Source of the DNA: UBA5399 sp964464145
Lineage (GTDB): Bacteria; Bacillota; Clostridia; Christensenellales; Christensenellaceae
Direction: 5' to 3'
Assembly (NCBI GenBank): GCA_964464145.1
Contig: CAYXFB010000070.1
Coordinates: 1-13,890 of the forward strand
Length of the DNA stretch: 13,890 bases
This document shows positions 1 to 7,388 of this stretch, piece by piece. Every line of letters starts with the position of its first letter. The first letter of the stretch is position 1. The translations under genes were made by a program, and so were the position numbers. The notes under the pieces are model-generated. The model had not been told where the DNA came from. It saw only the letters and a program-made list of their open reading frames with translations, and ran no database searches.

Positions 1-16
1 AAGAAAAAATAAGTTA

Positions 17-1250
17 TGCTCCCTTCGAGATTAATTTATTCAAGCGACACCTTCCTCGGGTTCCGCCAAATAGTATCTTGATGGCGGAAATCCTTCCAGC
101 GCCGAATGAGGCCTTTGGTAGTTGTAAGTTTTCATATATTCATTGATCAGCCTGCGCAGTTGCCTGGGGCTGTCGATCTCGTTGACATAGATTCGATCAT
201 ATTTCAGTGTTCGGAAGAACCGTTCCGTGCGAACATTATCCAAACATTGCCCTTTGCCATCCATGCTGATTCTAACGCCGTTTTGTTCCAGCAGACTGAT
301 ATAATCCGCGTTCGTAAAGTGCCCGCCCTGGTCGCTATTGATGATCTGGGGCTTGCGTGTTTTAAGCGCCCTCCTCAAACAGTTCAGCACAAACTACTTG
401 TCCAGCGTGCTCGAAAGCTCGTAATCCACGATGTATCGGCTGTACCAGTCGATGTTTACAAACAGGTACATGAATCCCTTTTGCATGGGGATATATGTGA
501 TATCCACGCCCCACACCTGATCCGCGTGGGTGATGGCAAGATTCCGAAGTAGATGCGGTTTCATAAATTGCGCATGATACCGCTTGCTTAGGTTCGGCTT
601 GGGATAGATTGCGTAGATTACCATATCCCGCATGATCCGCCGCGTCCGCTTCCGGTTGATCCATATTCCTTCCCAGTTGCGCAGATACGATGTGATGCTG
701 CGGTATCCCCACGTTGGCTCGTCCGTGTGGATGCGGTCGATCAGTGAACGAATATGCAGTTCTTCCTCGGACAACAGCTTTGGTGCCGATGGTTGCCGGT
801 ATATACTGGAACGAGTTATACCCAGCAATTCACACTGCCGAGTAATATTGATCCGGGGGTTATCTCGCTCTACGGCCTCACAGCCGGTTTCGTCTTCGCC
901 GCTCTTCGATTTCCACTTCTTTTTTTTCACCCAGTCAAGCTCATAAGTAAGCTGACCGACTTTGCGCTCCAACCGCTCTGTTTTCTGCTGCTCCCGCGCC
1001 AGTTCCTTATCTGCGTCTGTCATGCCGCGTTTGAACACATCCGTTGCACGCTCCAGAAACTCACTTTTCCATCGCGAAACCACCACGGGACTGACACCAT
1101 ATGCCGTCGCGATCTCGTTGATTGTGTTTTCCTCTCGCAGCACTTCCAACACTACTTTCGTCTTGAACTCTGCGCTGTACTGATTTCGTTTACTCATGCT
1201 TTCCATTATAACTTATTTTTTTCTCAAATGTGTCTTGGCTTATGGGAGCA
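17..1250 (-). mobile_element. IS3-family insertion sequence
   Basis: The element carries an IS3-type transposase on the minus strand. The ends are inferred: TGCTCCC at 17-23 is matched by GGGAGCA at 1244-1250, with TG...CA termini as usual for IS3, and TTA flanks both ends (14-16 and 1251-1253) as a possible 3-bp target duplication. Beyond these 7-8 bp the inverted repeats match poorly. The resulting 1234 bp is a normal IS3 length. The transposase stop (40-42) lies 23 bp from the left end, as expected. Isoleucine codons are almost all ATC, unlike the ATA-rich host genes, which supports transfer. The element adjoins a tyrosine recombinase remnant, but the short left flank does not continue that reading frame (it gives TAA at 10-12). 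So either a deletion accompanied insertion or the TTA flanks are chance. Confidence 0.75.
40..1206 (-). pseudogene. IS3-family transposase, fused OrfA-OrfB frame with internal TAG
   Basis: DDE transposase that would catalyse copy-out transposition of the IS. Residues about 8-60 form the OrfA helix-turn-helix, about 65-95 a leucine-zipper-like coiled coil (ERLERKVGQLTYELDW), about 115-165 the OrfB HTH_21-type region, and the rest the rve/DDE catalytic core. Catalytic residues are visible: D235 (WGVDITYIP), D292 (INSDQGGHFT) and, 36 residues later, E in DNVRTERFF, giving the D-x35-E spacing of IS3. A TAG at 394-396 (codon 271) lies in frame between the first two catalytic Asp. The frame resumes without a shift, so one nonsense substitution explains it and the product is probably dead. 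OrfA and OrfB share one frame instead of needing the usual -1 shift, although an A8G run (minus strand of 919-927) sits at the usual slippage place. The start is either ATG 1206 or ATG 1197 (MSKRNQ), which is closer to family starts; neither has a clear ribosome site. Stop is TGA. Confidence 0.85.
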
Positions 1251-1252
1251 TT

Positions 1253-1372
1253 ATAGTTGAGCAGGTGAGTAAATGGCTTGGTCATTATAATACATCTACG
1301 ACAATTGTGGTGTACAGTGATGTAACACAAGCCGATAAAAAAGAAGACTTAGAGATACTTGATGATATGTAA
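1253..1372 (+). pseudogene. C-terminal remnant of a phage/ICE-type tyrosine recombinase (integrase)
   Basis: The frame open from the IS edge to TAA at 1370-1372 translates to 39 residues holding the box II end of tyrosine recombinases: VSKWLGH, then TSTTIVVYSDVTQ, then an acidic tail. LGH supplies the last active-site His, and the Tyr of VVYSDV, eleven residues after it, fits the nucleophile (family pattern LGH-x-x-x-x-TT-x-x-x-Y). The rest of the gene, with the Arg-rich boxes, is missing: the IS lies directly upstream and the 16 bases left of the IS do not restore the frame. There is no start codon or ribosome site, so it is a relic. It shows that an integrative element or prophage end once lay here. 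Identification rests on a short but characteristic motif. Confidence 0.72.
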
Positions 1373-1382
1373 AATCGAAAAG

Positions 1383-1404
1383 TAAGGTGACAATAAGGTG
1401 TCAA
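1383..1404 (+). repeat. Tandem 11-bp direct repeat downstream of integrase remnant
   Basis: TAAGGTGACAA (1383-1393) is followed immediately by TAAGGTGTCAA (1394-1404), one mismatch. The TGACA and TGTCA within them also form an inverted pair (1388-1392 and 1399-1403). The repeat begins 11 bp after the integrase stop codon. Short direct repeats of this size beside an integrase gene are often arm-type integrase sites; that role is inferred. Confidence 0.55.
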
Positions 1405-1452
1405 AACAAAAAAAGATAGTAAAAAAACTCGTGAAAGAGGCATTTTTGACAA

Positions 1453-1480
1453 ATAGTGCTAAACTTAAGTTTTGCACTAT
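1453..1480. repeat. 28-bp near-perfect palindrome upstream of pgi
   Basis: Left half ATAGTGCTAAACTT and right half AAGTTTTGCACTAT are complementary in 13 of 14 positions with no spacer. It has no following T-run, so it is a poor intrinsic terminator. Its right end overlaps the candidate -35 of the pgi promoter. It could be an operator, a recombination site left by the lost element, or an RNA hairpin from read-through. Confidence 0.6.
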
Positions 1481-1506
1481 ACATTTTCCAAATTAAATTA
1501 TATAAT
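1478..1506 (+). promoter_or_regulatory. Candidate sigma-A promoter for pgi-glgBCDA
   Basis: TATACA (1478-1483), 17-bp spacer, TATAAT (1501-1506), a perfect -10 with a weak -35. It would give a leader of about 195 nt before the pgi start. A second weaker candidate nearer the gene (TTGCCG at 1586, TATTAT at 1611, spacer 19) cannot be excluded. Confidence 0.4.
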
Positions 1507-1707
1507 AATATGTAAGAAGGCGTATGATAGTATATTCATGTATCCCACGTTTTCAGCCATTTAAAAAATAACATTTCGCGGAGGGTTGCCGTGATGTACA
1601 TATTTTGATTTATTATACAATTTAAAAAAATTTGATAGCGATATATCGCGGGCTTGGTTTAAGTCGGCTTGAATGAAGTGATTAATATGAATGAGGAGGA
1701 TTTTTCT

Positions 1708-3099
1708 ATGAAAATCGATTTTAACAACATGATGACGGGTGTAATAGGCGAGCACGGCATACAGGAGCAGAAGATAAAGACGCTTGCAGAGCGTATCCCT
1801 GAGGTGCACAAGGGCATGGTGGAGAAAAAGGCTGCTATGGCGTGGCGTTCGCTTCCCTATAATCAGGATGAAATAGTGGCGGATATGGTGTGCGAGGCGG
1901 AGCGTATAAACCGCGATTTCGATAACTTTGTCGTTTTCGGTATCGGCGGCAGCGCGCTTGGCTCCAAGGCGCTTTTCACGGGCACAAAGCACCTCAAATA
2001 CAACGAGCTTTCCAAGGAAAAACGCGGCGGCGCACGCTTTTACGTTATGGACAATGTGGACCCGGACGGCATAAACGCCCTGCTGGACGTTATAGACCCG
2101 GCAAAGACCTGCTTCCACGTCATCACAAAGAGCGGCAACACTGTGGAGACGATGTCTCAATTCATGATAGTGCTGGGGCTGCTGGAAAAATCCCTCGGCA
2201 AGGACAAATTGAAGGATAACATAATACTCACCACGGATAAGGAAAAGGGTATTCTCAAAAAAATATCCACCCAGTACGGCTTCAAAACGTACACGGTGCC
2301 GGATGGCGTGGGCGGAAGATTTTCCGTGCTGTGCCCGGTGGGGCTGCTTTCGGCCGCGGTGCTGAATATAGACATAAAGGCGCTGTTTGACGGCGCAAAG
2401 GCCATGGACGCCGCCTGCACGCAGGAGGATCTGTGGAAAAATCCGGCGTATATGTATGCAACGCTCATGTGCATCGCAATGAAGGCGGGTGCGAACGTTT
2501 CGGTTATGATGCCCTATGCGGACGGCCTTTTAAATATGGCCGAATGGTATGCGCAGCTTTGGGCGGAGTCACTAGGAAAACGCTACGGCAATGACGGCAG
2601 CGTGGTAAATTGCGGGCAAACGCCAGTGCGCGCGCTGGGCGTAACGGATCAGCATTCGCAGATACAGCTATACACGGAGGGCCCGTTTGACAAGGTGGTG
2701 ACCTTCATAGATGTTGCGGAGTTCAACACCACCGTGACCATACCCACGCCGCCCATAGACGTGCAGGACGCGGCATATCTTTCCGGACAGACGCTGAACA
2801 AGCTCATAGCGGCGGAGATGCGCGCCACGGAATATGCCGTTACGCAGGCGGGCAAGATGAACATGCGCATAACCATAGACAAGATGGACGCTTTCGCCAT
2901 AGGCCAGCTATTCTTCTTCCTTGAGATGGCAACGGCTGCGGCGGGAGAGCTTTTGCTAATAGACGCTTTCGATCAGCCGGGCGTGGAGGCGGGCAAGATC
3001 GCCACATTTGCGCTGATGGGCCGCGAGGGCTACGAGGAAAAGGCCAAGGAGCTGAACCAGGCGGCGGCAAGAAACGCAGACTACGTGTATAGCGTTTGA
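1708..3099 (+). CDS. pgi: Glucose-6-phosphate isomerase
   Basis: Interconverts glucose-6-P and fructose-6-P in the cytosol. The 463-residue protein shows the sugar-isomerase core: GIGGSALGSKAL (79-90, phosphate loop), ITKSGNTVETM (139-149), VGGRFSVLCPVGL (201-213), the PGI signature with catalytic Glu in WAESLGK (E287), His in DQHSQIQLY (H316), and FDQPGVEAGK with the active-site Lys (K430). Length fits the short bacterial form. I chose ATG 1708 because GAGGAGGA (1693-1700) sits 7 nt upstream; an in-frame TTG at 1669 and an ATG at 1687 lack such a site. It is the first gene of the glycogen operon, 48 bp before glgB with no terminator between, so it likely links the hexose-phosphate pool to glycogen synthesis. 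Isoleucine is mostly ATA, as in the neighbours. Confidence 0.96.
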   Translation: MKIDFNNMMTGVIGEHGIQEQKIKTLAERIPEVHKGMVEKKAAMAWRSLPYNQDEIVADMVCEAERINRDFDNFVVFGIGGSALGSKALFTGTKHLKYNELSKEKRGGARFYVMDNVDPDGINALLDVIDPAKTCFHVITKSGNTVETMSQFMIVLGLLEKSLGKDKLKDNIILTTDKEKGILKKISTQYGFKTYTVPDGVGGRFSVLCPVGLLSAAVLNIDIKALFDGAKAMDAACTQEDLWKNPAYMYATLMCIAMKAGANVSVMMPYADGLLNMAEWYAQLWAESLGKRYGNDGSVVNCGQTPVRALGVTDQHSQIQLYTEGPFDKVVTFIDVAEFNTTVTIPTPPIDVQDAAYLSGQTLNKLIAAEMRATEYAVTQAGKMNMRITIDKMDAFAIGQLFFFLEMATAAAGELLLIDAFDQPGVEAGKIATFALMGREGYEEKAKELNQAAARNADYVYSV

Positions 3100-3148
3100 G
3101 CACGCGGCGGTTATCGCGCAAAGCGATGGCGGATCGGGGGGATAAGCG

Positions 3149-5053
3149 ATGGTAAATACCAAAAAGTATATGCAGGATGGCGATATATACCTGTATAATA
3201 CCGGCGAAGCCCAAATGGCATACGAACTCTTCGGCTGCCACTATATTCCCGAGCTAAGTATGCACCGCTTTTGTGTGTGGGCGCCCAATGCGCGCGCCAT
3301 AAGCGTGGTGGGCGATTTCAACAATTGGGAAGTGGGCAAAAATGCGCTTTCCTTCTACGAAAACGGTGTGTGGGTGGGCTTTGTTGGCGGGCTTACGGAT
3401 GGCGACAACTATAAATACGCCGTGCATGGCTATGACGGCAGTCAGGTGTTGAAGGCCGACCCCTTCGCTTTCCACACCGAGACGCGGCCGAAAAACGCCT
3501 CCAAGGTGTGGAACATAGACGGTTACGAATGGCACGACGGCGCATACATGGAAAAGCGCAGGTGGAAGGACGTGCAGCGTAGCCCGGTTTCCATATACGA
3601 GGTTCATATAGGCTCATGGCGCACAAAGGAGGGCTACGAGTTCGCGAGCTACCGCGAGGTGGCGGACGAGCTGGCCGAATATGTGGAGCAGATGGGCTTT
3701 ACGCACGTTGAGCTGCTGCCCGTGACAGAGCATCCGCTGGACGCTTCGTGGGGCTATCAGGTGACGGGTTTTTACTCCGTTTCCTCGCGCTACGGAACGC
3801 CGCAGGATTTCATGTATTTCGTGGACAAGCTGCACTCTAAGGGCATCGGCGTGATACTTGACTGGGTGCCCGCGCATTTCCCGCGGGACGAGCACGGCCT
3901 CGCCCGCTTTGACGGCACCTGGCTTTTTGAGCACGAAAATCCGGTGCAGCGGGAGCATCCGCAGTGGGGCACATATATTTTCAACTATAAGCGCCCGGAG
4001 GTGCAGAGCTTTTTGGTGTCAAACGCGGTGTTTTACATGGAAAAATACCATGTGGACGGCCTGCGTGTGGACGCGGTGACCTCCATGCTATATCTGGATT
4101 ACGCGCGAGACGGCTTCTTCGTGGCAAACGAAGAGGGCGGAAATATAGACATTGGCGCGGTGGAATTTTTGCGCAAGGTGAACAGCGTGGTGCTTACCAA
4201 ATACGCGGGCACCATGATGATCGCCGAGGAATCCACCAGCTATCCAATGATGACCAAACCGCCTTCAAGCGGCGGGCTGGGTTTCACATTCAAATGGAAC
4301 ATGGGCTTTATGCATGACACGCTCAAATATATGAGCATGGATCACTATTTCCGTCAGTTCGAGCACAACAAAATGACATTCTCCATGTATTACGCTTTTT
4401 CCGAAAACTACATACTGGCATATTCGCACGATGAGGTGGTGCACGGAAAGCTGAGCATGGTAAATAAGATGTACGGCGACTACTGGCAAAAATTTGCCTC
4501 GCTGCGTACGCTGTTCGGTTTTATGTACGCGCATCCCGGTAAGAAGCTCATGTTCATGGGCGACGAGTTTGGGCAGTTCATAGAGTGGGATTTCGCAAAG
4601 CAGCTGGACTGGTTTTTGCTGGAATACGATTCCCACGGCGGAATGCAGCGATTTGTAAAAAAACTTAACGCTATTTATAAAAAATATACCGCATTGTATG
4701 GAATAGAGGACGGCTGGGAGGGCTTTACCTGGTTGAACGCGAACGACAGCGGCTTTAGTAGCTACGCCTTCATGCGCAACTGCGAGGCGAGCCGCGTGGT
4801 GTGCATCACAAACTTCACTGCCATAGTGAGGGAGGATTACGTGGTGGCACTGCCCGGGCCGGGCACGCTGAAGCTGATACTAAACAGCGACAACGCAAAC
4901 TTTGGCGGCTCTGGGGTCAGCGCGGCGCGCACCGTTTACGCGGAGCCCATGGAGGTGAACGGCATGAACCACGGCGCACATATAAAAATGCCGCCGCTTG
5001 CCGTGCTCTATTACGAATTTATACCATACGACGCCGGGAAACAGGGGGAGTGA
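3149..5053 (+). CDS. glgB: 1,4-alpha-glucan branching enzyme GlgB
   Basis: Transfers alpha-1,4-glucan segments to make alpha-1,6 branches in glycogen; cytosolic, GH13 family. The 634 residues comprise an N-terminal CBM48 (about 28-112; FCVWAPNARAISVVGDFNNW), a (beta/alpha)8 catalytic domain (about 145-525) and an all-beta C-terminal domain. Conserved regions are visible: WGYQVTGFY (201-209), DWVPAHFP (238-245), HVDGLRVDAV with nucleophile D308, MIAEEST with acid/base E360, and SHDEVVHGK with D428. Length matches single-CBM48 bacterial enzymes, lacking the extra N1 module of E. coli GlgB. The start ATG 3149 follows a GGGGGGA stretch (3136-3142). The TGA stop lies 5 bp before glgC, whose ribosome site is inside the glgB end, so translation is probably coupled. 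Confidence 0.97.
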   Translation: MVNTKKYMQDGDIYLYNTGEAQMAYELFGCHYIPELSMHRFCVWAPNARAISVVGDFNNWEVGKNALSFYENGVWVGFVGGLTDGDNYKYAVHGYDGSQVLKADPFAFHTETRPKNASKVWNIDGYEWHDGAYMEKRRWKDVQRSPVSIYEVHIGSWRTKEGYEFASYREVADELAEYVEQMGFTHVELLPVTEHPLDASWGYQVTGFYSVSSRYGTPQDFMYFVDKLHSKGIGVILDWVPAHFPRDEHGLARFDGTWLFEHENPVQREHPQWGTYIFNYKRPEVQSFLVSNAVFYMEKYHVDGLRVDAVTSMLYLDYARDGFFVANEEGGNIDIGAVEFLRKVNSVVLTKYAGTMMIAEESTSYPMMTKPPSSGGLGFTFKWNMGFMHDTLKYMSMDHYFRQFEHNKMTFSMYYAFSENYILAYSHDEVVHGKLSMVNKMYGDYWQKFASLRTLFGFMYAHPGKKLMFMGDEFGQFIEWDFAKQLDWFLLEYDSHGGMQRFVKKLNAIYKKYTALYGIEDGWEGFTWLNANDSGFSSYAFMRNCEASRVVCITNFTAIVREDYVVALPGPGTLKLILNSDNANFGGSGVSAARTVYAEPMEVNGMNHGAHIKMPPLAVLYYEFIPYDAGKQGE

Positions 5054-5058
5054 GAAGT

Positions 5059-6267
5059 ATGATAAACAAGAAGAAATGTGTGGCTATGCTGCTTGCCGGA
5101 GGGCAGGGCAGCAGGCTGGGCGTGCTTACAAAGCAGAGGGCTAAGCCTGCGGTACCGTACGGCGGAAAGTACAGGATAATAGATTTTCCTCTGTCAAACT
5201 GCACCCATTCGGGCATAGATACCGTGGGCGTGCTCACGCAGTATGAGCCGTTGGAGCTCAACGCCTATATAGGCACGGGCGCTCCGTGGGATCTGGACGG
5301 GATGACGGGCGGCGCCTTTGTGCTCCCGCCATACGTGAAGGGTGAGCGCGGGGAGTGGTATAGTGGAACGGCAAACGCCATATACCAAAATTTCTATTTT
5401 ATCGAGCGCTACGACCCCGAATATCTGCTGGTGCTGTCCGGCGATCATATTTATAAAATGGATTACAGCGCCATGGTGCAGGCGCACGAAAAAACGGAGG
5501 CGGATGCAACGATAGCCGTTATTCGCGTACCTCTTGAGGAGGCCTCGCGCTTTGGCATAATGAACACGGCGGACGACCTTCGCATAATAGACTTCGAGGA
5601 AAAGCCCAAGAAACCCAAGAACGATATGGCTTCAATGGGCGTATATGTTTTTTCCTGGAAGAAGATAAGAGAATATCTTGTTGAGGACTCCAAGGACGAA
5701 AAATCCTCCAACGATTTCGGAAAAAATATAATCCCCAAGATGCTGGCCGCGGGAGAGCGGCTCTTCGCCTATCCCTTCGAGGGCTACTGGAAGGATGTGG
5801 GCACCATTTTCTCGTTGTGGGAATCCAATATGGAGCTATTGCAGGATCAGCCTGCGCTCGATCTGTATGACGAGGCTTGGCGTATATTCTCTCGTAACCC
5901 GAACATGCCGCCGCACTTTGTGGATGAGAACGCCAAGGTGAAAAACAGCCTCGTTTCGGAGGGCTGCTACATTTACGGCACCGTGGAAAACAGCGTGCTA
6001 TCAGCCGGGGTGACCGTTTCGGAGGGCGCTGTGGTGCGTGACAGCATAATAATGCAGAGCACCGTTGTGGGCAAGGACAGCAAGGTGATAATGAGCATAG
6101 TGGACGAGGATGTGAAGATTGGCGAGGGGTGCGCCGTGGGCGGCGGAGGCGATATATCCGTTGTGGGCGCGCATGTGACAATAAGGGACGGCGCGACGGT
6201 GGCTTCGGGCGAGGCCATAGGCGCCAACAGAATAGTGAGAAAAACGGAAGGGGGCGAGCACAAATGA
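5059..6267 (+). CDS. glgC: Glucose-1-phosphate adenylyltransferase, catalytic subunit GlgC
   Basis: Makes ADP-glucose from ATP and glucose-1-P, the committed step of glycogen synthesis. The 402-residue protein has the nucleotidyltransferase domain with LAGGQGSRLGVLT (12-24, nucleotide loop), KPAVPYGGKYRIIDFPLSN (29-47), WYSGTANAIYQN (100-111), LSGDHIYKMDY with metal-binding D129, and FEEKP (179-183). A left-handed beta-helix follows (about 300-395), with hexapeptide repeats such as NSLVSEGCYIYGTVENSVL. ATG 5059 is preceded by GGGGGAG (5044-5050) overlapping the glgB stop; an upstream in-frame extension runs back through the glgB 3' end and is not plausible. The stop overlaps the glgD start (ATGA). 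Pairing with GlgD suggests a hetero-tetramer as known in Bacillota. Confidence 0.97.
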   Translation: MINKKKCVAMLLAGGQGSRLGVLTKQRAKPAVPYGGKYRIIDFPLSNCTHSGIDTVGVLTQYEPLELNAYIGTGAPWDLDGMTGGAFVLPPYVKGERGEWYSGTANAIYQNFYFIERYDPEYLLVLSGDHIYKMDYSAMVQAHEKTEADATIAVIRVPLEEASRFGIMNTADDLRIIDFEEKPKKPKNDMASMGVYVFSWKKIREYLVEDSKDEKSSNDFGKNIIPKMLAAGERLFAYPFEGYWKDVGTIFSLWESNMELLQDQPALDLYDEAWRIFSRNPNMPPHFVDENAKVKNSLVSEGCYIYGTVENSVLSAGVTVSEGAVVRDSIIMQSTVVGKDSKVIMSIVDEDVKIGEGCAVGGGGDISVVGAHVTIRDGATVASGEAIGANRIVRKTEGGEHK

Positions 6268-7388
6268 TCAGAGATGCGTTTGGCCTTATATATGCGGGAG
6301 AACAGAATATAAACCTCAGGGAACTGGTGTATCTGCGCACGGTGGGTGCGCTGCCGGTGGGGGGAAGGTACCGCGCGATAGATTTTGTGCTGTCCAACAT
6401 GGTGAACACGGGTATACGTAACGTGGGCGTGGTGGCGCAGCGGAGTTACCATTCGCTTATGGATCATCTGGGCTCGGGCAAGGAATGGGATCTTTCGCGT
6501 AAAAACGACGGTCTGTTCATACTGCCGCCCTTTTCCAGCAGCGAAAATCTGGGCACATACCGCGGCGTGGTGGACGCGCTCAAGGGAGTAATGGGCTACG
6601 TTCGCCGCACAAAGCAGCAATACTGCATTTTTTCCGGCTCATATACGGTGTACAGCCGGGTTTACGACGATGTTTTAAAATACCACATAGACACGGGCGC
6701 GGATATAACAATGCTGTACAACCGCGAGGAGGTAGATCGTTTTAAGGGCGAGCGCTTCAACGATGTACGGCTGCACCTCAATGAAGAGGGCAGGCTAATA
6801 GACCTTGAAATAAATTCGCCGCTCACAGATTCAAAGCTGGTTGGTATGGATACATACATAATACGCAAGGAGCTCTTAGAGTTTCTGGTGGAGGATTGCT
6901 CTTCGCGCGGAAAATACAATTTCGTATCCGATCTGTTGATGAACAATCTCAACCGCATCAAAATAATGGGTTACGAGCACGAGGGTTACGTGGGCAGGCT
7001 TCATTCGGTGGCCTCCTATTTCAAAATGAATATGGATTTTTTGAGCATGGACGTGCAAAAGGATCTATTCTACAATAACCAGATATACACGAAGATAAAG
7101 GACGAGGTGCCGGCAAAGTACGCCAAAACGGCCAACGTAAAAAATTCTCTGGTGGCAAACGGCTGCATAATTGAGGGCGAGGTGGAAAACAGCGTGCTCT
7201 TCCGCGGAGCGTATGTGGGTAAGGGCGCAAAGGTTAAAAACAGCATAGTAATGCAGAACAGCGAAATATACAACAACTCCAATCTCGAATATGTTATTTT
7301 GGATAAATCGGTCAATATACGGCAGGGAAGAAAACTTATAGGAGACCGGGTATTTCCGGTAATTATACGTAAGGGGGCGATAGTATGA
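6264..7388 (+). CDS. glgD: GlgD, non-catalytic subunit of ADP-glucose pyrophosphorylase
   Basis: GlgC paralogue that activates or modulates GlgC in Bacillota. The 374-residue protein keeps the fold (VGGRYRAIDFVLSNM at 32-46, LPPF, C-terminal beta-helix with NSLVANGC and NSIVMQN repeats) but has lost catalytic elements. The GGxGxRL loop is replaced by YAGEQNINLREL (10-21), SGDH by SGSY (124-127), and the GTANAIYQN stretch by GTYRGVVDAL. These losses are typical of GlgD, not mutations of a working GlgC. The ATG at 6264 overlaps the glgC stop by 4 bp and is preceded by GGAAGGGGG. The 3' end overlaps the glgA start by 4 bp. Strict overlaps imply fixed subunit ratios by translational coupling. Confidence 0.95.
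   Translation: MIRDAFGLIYAGEQNINLRELVYLRTVGALPVGGRYRAIDFVLSNMVNTGIRNVGVVAQRSYHSLMDHLGSGKEWDLSRKNDGLFILPPFSSSENLGTYRGVVDALKGVMGYVRRTKQQYCIFSGSYTVYSRVYDDVLKYHIDTGADITMLYNREEVDRFKGERFNDVRLHLNEEGRLIDLEINSPLTDSKLVGMDTYIIRKELLEFLVEDCSSRGKYNFVSDLLMNNLNRIKIMGYEHEGYVGRLHSVASYFKMNMDFLSMDVQKDLFYNNQIYTKIKDEVPAKYAKTANVKNSLVANGCIIEGEVENSVLFRGAYVGKGAKVKNSIVMQNSEIYNNSNLEYVILDKSVNIRQGRKLIGDRVFPVIIRKGAIV

Larger units (their letters stand above)
1373..1707. other. AT-rich non-coding stretch between the integrase remnant and pgi
   Basis: No convincing gene. It holds a tandem 11-bp repeat (1383-1404), a 28-bp near-palindrome (1453-1480), a candidate promoter (1478-1506), a 12-bp perfect palindrome GCGATATATCGC (1638-1649) and the pgi ribosome site GAGGAGGA (1693-1700). 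A 32-codon frame from GTG 1399 is Lys-rich and has no recognisable motif, so I did not call it. The region is much more AT-rich than the operon that follows, as expected for mobile-element scar plus promoter. Confidence 0.6.

Noticed and set aside
1453..1480. Possible dif/XerCD site because of its 28-bp length
   Set aside because: The halves do not resemble known Bacillota dif arms, and dif has an asymmetric 11-6-11 structure, not a full palindrome.
1399..1497. 32-codon Lys-rich frame downstream of the integrase remnant
   Set aside because: Weak ribosome site, AT-rich composition and overlap with the palindrome; no evidence of coding.
3100..3148. Small hairpin ATCGC-GCAAA-GCGAT between pgi and glgB as a terminator
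   Set aside because: Only five pairs and no T-run; it would not end transcription, so the operon is treated as continuous.
4801..5058. N-terminal extension of GlgC into the glgB 3' end
   Set aside because: GlgC begins with its nucleotide loop near residue 12 from ATG 5059, which has a good ribosome site; the extension has no homology-like pattern.
5519..6409. A 296-codon minus-strand frame over glgC/glgD
   Set aside because: Antisense shadow, rich in Arg, Pro and Ser from reversed GC-rich codons, no recognisable protein.
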